Of a stretch of DNA of 64,000 bases, positions 58,598-64,000 are shown piece after piece (position 1 is the stretch's first letter; every line of letters starts with the position of its first letter). The stretch comes from Actinomadura sp. HBU206391. GTDB lineage: Bacteria; Actinomycetota; Actinomycetes; Streptosporangiales; Streptosporangiaceae. The stretch lies in the NCBI RefSeq assembly GCF_014323665.1, contig NZ_JABVEB010000006.1:1-64000 (forward strand), written 5' to 3'. The notes under the pieces are model-generated. The model did not search any database and was not told the origin of the DNA. It saw only the letters and a list, made by a program, of their open reading frames with translations. The position numbers were made by a program, and so were the translations under genes.

Positions 58598-60463
58598 TCA
58601 GCCGGTGAGGTCGAGCTTCAGGTCGTAGTCCTCCAGCCAGGTGTTGAGCTGAAGCACCAGCTCGATGTTCCTGCGGTAGTGCTCCAGGCCGATCGAGCCG
58701 GTCCGCCCCGCCGCCACGGCGCGAGCGCGGTCGACATCGATCAGGCTCCTGACGGGTGCGTTCTCCTTGGCGAGGAGCTTGGCGAGCTCGTCGCGCAGCG
58801 CCCGCTCGTACGTCGGGTCCTGGGTGGACGGGTACGGGCTCTTGAGTCGCTGGAGGATCGACTCCGGCAGGATGTCCGAGGCCGCGGCCCGCAGCAGGCT
58901 CTTCTCCCGCCCGTCGAAGGTCTTCATCGACCAGGGGGTGTTGAACACGTACTCCACGAGCCGGTGGTCGCAGAAGGGCACCCGTACCTCCAGGCCGCTG
59001 GCCATGCTCATGCGGTCCTTGCGGTCGAGCAGGATCTGGACGAACCGGGTGAGGTGCAGGTAGCAGATCTCCCGCATCCGGCGCTCCCGGCCGGTGACGC
59101 CGTCGAGGTAGGGGACCTCCGCCAGCCCGGCGCGGTAGCTCGCCTCGCGGTAGGCGGGCAGGTCGAGCTGCTCGTTCAGGCCGGGGTCGAGCAGGCTGGC
59201 GCCCTCGTCGTCGTCCGCCCGCAGGCTGTAGTACATCGCGGCCAGCCACGGGAAGGTGTCGGCCTCGATGGCCTCGGCGTCGTGGAACCACCGGTAGCCG
59301 CCGAACACCTCGTCGGCCGACTCACCGGACAGGGCCACGGTCGACCGGCTCCGGATCGCCCGGAACAGCAGGTAGAGCGAGGTGTACATGTCGCCCATGC
59401 CGTTGGGCTGGTCGTTGGCGCGCAGCACGGTGCGCCGTACGGCCGGATCCATCAGGTCGGCGGTCGACAGCACGATGTCGGTGTGGTCGGCGGCGATGTG
59501 CTCGGCCAGTTCGTGGACGTACGGCGTGTCCGGGGTCTCGCGCAGCGGGTCGGCCTTGAAGTGCTCGGTGTAACCGACGAAGTCCACTGAGAACGACCGG
59601 ATCGGGCCGGCGTTCTGCGCGTCGAGCGCCTTGGCGGCGAGCGCGGTGACGGCCGAGGAGTCGAGCCCGCCGGACAGCAGGGTGCACAGGGGCACGTCGG
59701 AGATCAGCTGGCGGTCGACGATGTCGTCGAGCAGCTCTCGTACGGTCCGGACGGTGGTGTCGAGGTCGTCGGTGTGCTCGCGCGCCTCCAGCCGCCAGTA
59801 GCGCCGCTTGCCGACGCCCGTGCGCTTGACGCGCACCAGTTGCCCGGGGCGCACCTCGTACATGCCGTCGAAGACCGTCGACTCGGGGGCCTTCACGAAG
59901 CCGAGCAGCTCGCGCAGTCCGTCGTTGGTCACGACCCCGTCGACCTCCGGGTTGACCAGCAGGGCCTTGGGCTCGGAGCCGAAGACCACGCCATGGGGGG
60001 TCGGGTAGTAGTGGAGGGGCTTGATGCCCATCCGGTCGCGTACGAGGAGCAGCTCCTCGATGCGCGGGTCCCAGATGGCGAAGGCGTACATGCCGTTGAG
60101 GTGGTCGACGAAGTCCTCACCCCACTGCTGGTAGGCGTGGAGCACCACCTCGGTGTCGCTGGAGGTGCGGAATCGGTGACCGTGCCCGGCCAGCTCCTCG
60201 CGGAGCTCGCGGAAGTTGTACACCTCGCCGCTGTAGGTCATCGCGGCCACGGTGCGCCCGTCCTCCTCGATGGTCATCGGCTGGCGGCCGCCCTCGATGT
60301 CGATGATGGACAGGCGCCGGTGGCCTAACGCGGCGTGAGGAGAGAACCAGATGCCCTCGGCGTCCGGCCCGCGGCACGCCATGGTGTCCGTCATCGACTG
60401 TACGATCTGCCCCTCACGGCTCAGGTCGCGCTCGAAGTTCACCCAGCCGGTGATTCCGCACAT
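58598..60463 (-). CDS. asnB: Asparagine synthase (glutamine-hydrolysing)
   Basis: The 621-residue protein starts MCGITGWV at ATG 60463 behind AGGAGG, so Cys 2 is free as the glutaminase nucleophile after Met removal. The N-terminal class II amidotransferase domain (RGPD, YSGEVYN, SSDTEVVLHAY) is followed by the synthetase domain with the PP-loop LLSGGLDSSAVTAL and GESADEVFGGY, and RFVQILLDRKDRMSMASGLEVRVPF. It makes asparagine from aspartate, glutamine and ATP. It is monocistronic between relics and an operator region. No lasso-peptide or other pathway genes are adjacent. Confidence 0.95.
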   Translation of the reverse strand: MCGITGWVNFERDLSREGQIVQSMTDTMACRGPDAEGIWFSPHAALGHRRLSIIDIEGGRQPMTIEEDGRTVAAMTYSGEVYNFRELREELAGHGHRFRTSSDTEVVLHAYQQWGEDFVDHLNGMYAFAIWDPRIEELLLVRDRMGIKPLHYYPTPHGVVFGSEPKALLVNPEVDGVVTNDGLRELLGFVKAPESTVFDGMYEVRPGQLVRVKRTGVGKRRYWRLEAREHTDDLDTTVRTVRELLDDIVDRQLISDVPLCTLLSGGLDSSAVTALAAKALDAQNAGPIRSFSVDFVGYTEHFKADPLRETPDTPYVHELAEHIAADHTDIVLSTADLMDPAVRRTVLRANDQPNGMGDMYTSLYLLFRAIRSRSTVALSGESADEVFGGYRWFHDAEAIEADTFPWLAAMYYSLRADDDEGASLLDPGLNEQLDLPAYREASYRAGLAEVPYLDGVTGRERRMREICYLHLTRFVQILLDRKDRMSMASGLEVRVPFCDHRLVEYVFNTPWSMKTFDGREKSLLRAAASDILPESILQRLKSPYPSTQDPTYERALRDELAKLLAKENAPVRSLIDVDRARAVAAGRTGSIGLEHYRRNIELVLQLNTWLEDYDLKLDLTG

Positions 60464-60750
60464 GAATCCCCGCCTCCTTTTCGCAATATCGCCGGGTGTC
60501 ACAAAGCGCCGGGTCGCCGGCCGCGGCGCTTCGCACCCACTGATCGCCCGAGTTGTCGGTCGAGCGGTGGCGGCAGGGGCCGCTCGAGGTCACCTGGTGG
60601 TGGCGAAGAGCGTCCGGTCATCCGGTGTACGCGCGGGCACCGCCGTACGGATGCCGTACCGATCTCGGACGGATCTCGTACGGACGCCGAACGGATGTCG
60701 AGTGGATCGACGCGGGCGGGTCGCGTGGCGGCCGTCATCACTCAGCCGAT

Positions 60751-60793
60751 GATGAACTATGGTTCATCATCAATATGAACTATAGTTCATATT
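60751..60793. promoter_or_regulatory. Two TetR-type palindromic operators
   Basis: GATGAACTATGGTTCATC (60751-60768, one mismatch) and a perfect 22-bp palindrome at 60772-60793 (core ATGAACTATAGTTCAT) have centres 23 bp apart. They precede the TetR gene by 40 bp, and TATTAT at 60789-60794 could be a -10 element overlapped by the second site. The remaining 60464-60750 stretch up to asnB holds only low-complexity direct repeats and no gene. Confidence 0.8.
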
Positions 60794-60833
60794 ATACCGG
60801 GAAGTGGAAACCGCAGGTAAAGGATGGTGAGCC

Positions 60834-61487
60834 ATGGGACTGCGCGCCGATGCCGCGCGTAACCGCGCGCGCATCCTCGAAGCGGCGCGGGCCCAGATCG
60901 CCCGCTACGGTCCGCGCGCCGGCATGGACGAGATCGCCGAGGCCGCTGGAGTGGCCGTCGGCACGTTGTACCGCCACTTCCCGACCAAGGCCGACCTGAT
61001 CTCGGCGGCCCTGACCGACCGCACCACCCGGGTCGTCGACTCGGTCGAGGCGGCGGTCGAGCGGGTCCGCGGCGGCGGGCGCGCGCTGGAGGAGATCACC
61101 GCGGTCTTCTCCCAGCTCGTGGACGTCAGCGGCGAGGACCGCGCCGTCAAGAGCGCGGCGGCCGCACTCGGGATCAATGGTGATGACCAGGCGAAACAGC
61201 GGATGCGGGCACGGGCCGGCCTCGACCGGCTCATCACCGCAGCCCACGCGGACGGCGACCTGCACCCCGACGTCACCAGCGCCGACATCGCGCTCCTGCT
61301 GACCACCATGCCGGGACACGAGATCGACACGCGAGCCCGCTACCGCTGGCTGCAGCTCATGCTGCGCGGCCTCACCCCGGCACGCCATGGCGACCGTCGC
61401 CCGGCCGACCGGAACGCCGCAGGCCGGATCACCGTGGGCCCGGACACGCCGGATCGGAGCACCGCAGAGCGGAGCGTCGTGGAGTAG
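60834..61487 (+). CDS. TetR-family transcriptional regulator
   Basis: The 217-residue protein has the TetR helix-turn-helix: RILEAARAQIARYGPRAGMDEIAEAAGVAVGTLYRHFPTKADLISAAL. An all-helical ligand domain follows (about 60-190) and a polar C-terminal tail of about 25 residues. The two palindromes upstream are its likely operators, so it is autoregulated. No divergent target gene starts at the operators other than asnB 290 bp away; its regulon may lie elsewhere. Confidence 0.94.
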   Translation: MGLRADAARNRARILEAARAQIARYGPRAGMDEIAEAAGVAVGTLYRHFPTKADLISAALTDRTTRVVDSVEAAVERVRGGGRALEEITAVFSQLVDVSGEDRAVKSAAAALGINGDDQAKQRMRARAGLDRLITAAHADGDLHPDVTSADIALLLTTMPGHEIDTRARYRWLQLMLRGLTPARHGDRRPADRNAAGRITVGPDTPDRSTAERSVVE

Positions 61488-61728
61488 CGGGTCATACCCG
61501 ATCCGGCCGCGGTGGTTCACTCGTCACATGCTGGGCATCAGGGCTACGTGGAATCGATGCCCATGACGTGGGGGAGGCCGGTCGGGGGCCTGGGCGTTCA
61601 CCGCACCGTCGGCCTGCCGGTCCGCTTCGTCAGCCGCAGAACCAGTGTCCCGATTCCGGCGTCTCAGTGGGGACAGGATACGGTCACGGTGCCGGCCCTG
61701 ATTCGGTCGCTGGACGAAAGGACGGCAT

Positions 61729-62097
61729 GTGCAGAGCGATGACCTGGGCGTCAGTCTGACGCAGACCAGCGGAGCGGCGGCGGTCGTGGCCGTCTCCGGC
61801 GAGCTGAACCTGTTCACCAGCGGGGGTTTGAGCGCGGCCGCGCAGGCCGAGGCCGGTGACCACGCCCACGTGATCCTCGATCTCGCCGGGGTTCCGTTCT
61901 GCGACTCCAGCGGGCTGAACTCCCTCATCATCCTGTATCGCAGGTTGCAGGCGGTCGGCGGTTCCCTCTGCCTGGCCGCCGTTCCGGAACGGCTCGTGCG
62001 GCTGCTGCACACGACCGGTGTCCAGCGCCTGATCCCCGTCTACCCCACCGTCGACGACGCCCTCGCGCACCTGCCCAAGAGCCGCGAGCGGGCATAG
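61729..62097 (+). CDS. STAS-domain anti-sigma factor antagonist
   Basis: The 122-residue protein from GTG 61729 (AAAGGA upstream) is a STAS domain with the classical phosphorylation loop FCDSSGLNSL, so the regulatory Ser is present, unlike in the STAS protein encoded at 49839. It would be phosphorylated by an RsbW-like kinase and reactivated by a PP2C phosphatase. It is convergent with the RsbA-like gene (31-bp gap), a pair that probably belongs to one partner-switching circuit. Confidence 0.92.
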   Translation: MQSDDLGVSLTQTSGAAAVVAVSGELNLFTSGGLSAAAQAEAGDHAHVILDLAGVPFCDSSGLNSLIILYRRLQAVGGSLCLAAVPERLVRLLHTTGVQRLIPVYPTVDDALAHLPKSRERA

Positions 62098-62127
62098 CGG
62101 CACGGTGACCCCGGCGGGGCGAGAGGG

Positions 62128-63060
62128 TCAGAGCGCGAAGTAGGCGCGGGTGGTCGTGCCGCCGAGCCAGGTGTGCAGGCGCACCAGATCGGCCAGATGG
62201 TGCACCAGCAGAACTCCGCGGCCGCCGGGAACGGCGGGATCGACCGAGTGGCGGCCCATCAGCGGATCGGTGATGACGCCGAGGTCGCGTACCTCGCAGA
62301 TGAGGTATCCGTCCTGCCGCCAGGTCCGCAACGTGCCCGACCCGCCGCCGTGTTCGAAGGTGTTGGCGGCAAGCTCGCTGACCACGAGTTCCAGGTCGAG
62401 CGTGCGGTCGGCCGCCAGCCCGGCGCGCCGGGCCTCCCGCAGGACCAGGGCCCGCACCGCGCTGAGCATTCCGGAATCGAAGGTGAGCACCACGGGTTCG
62501 GCGGACGGCTCGCTCAGCGGCACGTTGTAGGTGTCCAGCACCTGTTCGGGGGAGTAGTCGGGGCTGAGGTGCTCGCCCGCCTCGTCCATCAGGATCGGGT
62601 GGGTACCGGCGGCGTCGGCCATGACCTTCGCGCTGAGCGCCGCGGCGTCGTACGGGCACACCTTGGTGACGGCGCGGTCGGCGAGCGCCAGGTTGATGAG
62701 GGCCTCATGCTGTACGCACGCCGGGTACTCCTGCTCATTGCGACCCGGCCAGATGGGTTCGCTGACGATCCGTACGCGGGTGCGCGGGTGGGCGTCGGCG
62801 AACTTCCGCACGATCGCCGGAATGATGCGGCCTGGGTTGCGGCCCGCCCGGCTCATGTCGACCAGCCAGACCTGGGCAGCCGACGCGCCGAGCTCGGAAC
62901 GCAGCAGGTCGAGCTTCGGCTGGGGAACGGCGACCGCTACGGGCTCCCCGGCGTCGAGCCCGCCATGGATGAACGCCGTGGTGCGGGTGACGTAGTCGCG
63001 AGCGCCGCGATAGAAGAACGCCAGATGCCGGAATCGGCCCCCCACGGCGCCTTCTGGCAC
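62128..63060 (-). CDS. RsbA-type anti-sigma regulatory protein (MEDS plus HATPase)
   Basis: The 310-residue protein from GTG 63060 has an N-terminal MEDS/DcmR-like sensor domain (about 10-170; HLAFFYRGARDYVTRTTAFIHGGLDAGEPVAVAVP) and a C-terminal RsbW-like HATPase (about 195-310; LELVVSELAANTFEHGGGSGTLR, N box kept; VRDLG; GGRGVLLVHHLAD). Such proteins bind or phosphorylate STAS partners and inhibit a SigB-type factor. Next to it are a STAS gene and two SigB-like promoters. The sigma factor itself is not in the window. Confidence 0.9.
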   Translation of the reverse strand: MPEGAVGGRFRHLAFFYRGARDYVTRTTAFIHGGLDAGEPVAVAVPQPKLDLLRSELGASAAQVWLVDMSRAGRNPGRIIPAIVRKFADAHPRTRVRIVSEPIWPGRNEQEYPACVQHEALINLALADRAVTKVCPYDAAALSAKVMADAAGTHPILMDEAGEHLSPDYSPEQVLDTYNVPLSEPSAEPVVLTFDSGMLSAVRALVLREARRAGLAADRTLDLELVVSELAANTFEHGGGSGTLRTWRQDGYLICEVRDLGVITDPLMGRHSVDPAVPGGRGVLLVHHLADLVRLHTWLGGTTTRAYFAL

Positions 63061-63188
63061 TTCATCACCCGCTCGTTGAGTGCGACGGCCTCGGGTCGTA
63101 CGCTGCGCAGATCCTAGCCTCGGACGGCGAGCGGGCCGGTCCGCTCGCGGGCCACGGCTCTGGAGCCCACGGCATGCTCGTCACCGCC

Positions 63189-63425
63189 TCAGCTCTGCCG
63201 CGGGGCCTCGTCGCGGCGGTTCCGCTGGCCCGGATCGCCCTCGATCACCCCGCCCTGCACGGCGCCGCGGTGGGGGCCGTCATCGGAGCCGCGTGCCGGC
63301 CGGCCGCGCTTACGCGCGATCACGGTCGTCGCGACGACGAAGGCGATGATGCCCAGGACGAGCACTATCGGGCCGACGATGAGCAGGGAGTTATCGCCGA
63401 CGGGTGACGCCGCCAGGGGAACCAT
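63189..63425 (-). CDS. Small single-pass membrane protein
   Basis: The 78-residue protein from ATG 63425 has AAGGAGA upstream, a membrane helix at about 14-37 (LLIVGPIVLVLGIIAFVVATTVIA), then a basic and Gly/Asp/Arg-rich soluble tail. I do not recognise a family beyond small stress-type membrane proteins. A near-perfect SigB-like promoter lies about 85 bp upstream (63509-63532), suggesting a general-stress gene. Confidence 0.75.
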   Translation of the reverse strand: MVPLAASPVGDNSLLIVGPIVLVLGIIAFVVATTVIARKRGRPARGSDDGPHRGAVQGGVIEGDPGQRNRRDEAPRQS

Positions 63426-63508
63426 CGTGTCTGTCTCCTTGTCGCGTGGGCGGATCGGGCCGAAGCGGCCGCCGAGTTCGCGGATGGCCTCTCTTCGGAG
63501 ATGGGGCC

Positions 63509-63532
63509 ATACCCTCCCCGTCGCGACTAAAC
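63509..63532 (-). promoter_or_regulatory. SigB/SigF-type promoter (minus)
   Basis: On the minus strand GTTT (63532-63529), a 14-bp spacer, then GGGTAT (63514-63509), an exact match to the actinobacterial general-stress consensus. It faces the small membrane protein gene. Confidence 0.6.
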
Positions 63533-63546
63533 GACAGAGCGTGGCA

Positions 63547-63570
63547 GTTTCAGCCGCACACAGAGGGAAC
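63547..63570 (+). promoter_or_regulatory. SigB/SigF-type promoter (plus)
   Basis: GTTT (63547-63550), a 14-bp spacer, then GGGAAC (63565-63570), one mismatch from GGGTAC. It faces the gene at 63640 and is back-to-back with the minus-strand promoter. Confidence 0.5.
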
Positions 63571-63639
63571 ATGAATGTTTCAAGAGCCCTGTTCGAGGCC
63601 GGCATCGGCGCCGGCCGTCATCGGCGGGAGGAACGAAAA

Positions 63640-63969
63640 ATGCCGCAGCGGGCGTGGAGCAAGAAGCGCGAACGGCAGTACGAGCACATCAAGGAGTCGC
63701 AGGAGAGCCGCGGTGTCGGTGAAGACCGGGCCGAGGAGATAGCCGCGCGCACGGTGAACAAGAACCGGGCGCAGTCGGGCGAGGCCAAGCAGGCGAGCAG
63801 GACCTCGACCGACGACATGTCGCCGCAACGGCGCGGAGGCAAGCGATCAGGCCGCCCGGGCCCGCGCGGCCGGACCAGAGACCAGCTTTATGCCGAGGCG
63901 CGCAAGAAGGGCATCAAGGGCCGCTCGTCGATGACCAAGAAGCAGCTCGAGGACGCGCTCGGCGACTGA
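63640..63969 (+). CDS. Small basic SAP/Rho-N-like protein (often labelled plasmid stabilisation protein)
   Basis: The 109-residue protein from ATG 63640 (GGGAGGAACG ribosome site) begins MPQRAWSKKRERQYEHIKESQESRG and continues with EDRAEEIAARTVNKNRAQSGEA, the two conserved blocks of a widespread small protein family. It ends with a SAP/Rho-N-like motif (TRDQLYAEARKKGIKGRSSMTKKQLEDAL) that usually binds nucleic acid. The plasmid label in databases is historical. An upstream SigB-like promoter and the neighbouring stress genes suggest a stress-induced nucleic-acid-binding protein. Confidence 0.88.
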   Translation: MPQRAWSKKRERQYEHIKESQESRGVGEDRAEEIAARTVNKNRAQSGEAKQASRTSTDDMSPQRRGGKRSGRPGPRGRTRDQLYAEARKKGIKGRSSMTKKQLEDALGD

Positions 63970-64000
63970 GCGGCGGATCACCCCGGGCGTCCGCCCGATT

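Noticed and set aside
58598-60463. AsnB as the cyclase of a lasso peptide or other natural-product cluster
   Set aside because: It is a full-length asparagine synthase with free Cys 2, and no precursor, protease or transporter genes lie next to it.
1-64000. tRNA or rRNA genes
   Set aside because: No cloverleaf-like sequence with a GTTCGANNC T-loop and matching acceptor stem, and no rRNA signature, was found by reading both strands; short ones could still be missed by eye.

Overview
The window is very GC-rich DNA with GTG starts, four-base ATGA/GTGA gene overlaps, an AfsR/SARP-type regulator, DUF222-HNH, RsbA/STAS/PP2C partner-switching genes and SigB-like promoter motifs. All of this points to a filamentous or filament-related actinobacterium. 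Streptosporangiales is my inference from gene content, not shown by any marker gene. No rRNA, tRNA, CRISPR array, prophage or intact insertion sequence was seen.

Layout. (1) 1-11102 is an aromatic catabolism island. A minus-strand operon encodes a ThDP-dependent decarboxylase (cut by the left edge), an aldehyde dehydrogenase, an FAH-family hydrolase, a gentisate 1,2-dioxygenase and an FAD monooxygenase. A divergent IclR regulator and a second minus-strand operon for a TauABC/SsuABC-type ABC importer follow. Together they read as uptake and breakdown of a hydroxylated aromatic acid through gentisate. (2) 11216-21294 holds an MFS exporter, an AfsR-like regulator, an SDR with a disrupted start, a DUF222-HNH protein, a frameshifted GNAT relic, a secreted beta-propeller and signal peptidase I. 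(3) 21455-26447 is a tightly overlapped operon: ECF sigma factor, single-pass membrane protein, lipoprotein, HlyD-like adaptor, MacB-like ATPase and FtsX-type permease. (4) 26559-33926 carries DUF488, a decayed TetR locus that keeps its operator, a DsbA-like protein, a PP2C phosphatase with an Asp-to-Asn change in its metal motif, MarR, and a response regulator-PP2C / histidine kinase / response regulator operon. (5) 34048-40894 looks like an exopolysaccharide locus: glycoside hydrolase, DUF2334 deacetylase-like protein, small membrane protein, processive GT2, UDP-GlcNAc 2-epimerase and a LamG-like surface protein. (6) 40907-51360 has an orphan kinase, an XRE regulator, PAP2, a cold-shock gene behind an intrinsic terminator, a DEAD-box helicase, a GNAT-PhzF fusion, STAS and hemerythrin-like proteins. 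(7) 51534-55718 contains a Nudix hydrolase and, divergently, a 1202-residue protein that joins a caspase-like domain, a STAND/NACHT-type NTPase and a Ser/Thr kinase-like domain. This is the most unusual gene in the window. (8) 55828-63969 has a ChaA-type antiporter, two clusters of gene relics, a winged-helix regulator/membrane protein pair with a paired operator, AsnB, TetR with two palindromic operators, STAS, an RsbA-type anti-sigma factor and two small stress-type genes with divergent SigB-like promoters.

Two patterns run across the window. A dispersed palindromic element (arms near AACTGCATGATCACGGC / GCCGTGATCATGCAGTTG) occurs at four intergenic loci, three of them between convergent genes. 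Short tandem duplications that include the stop codon occur at the 3' ends of three regulator genes.
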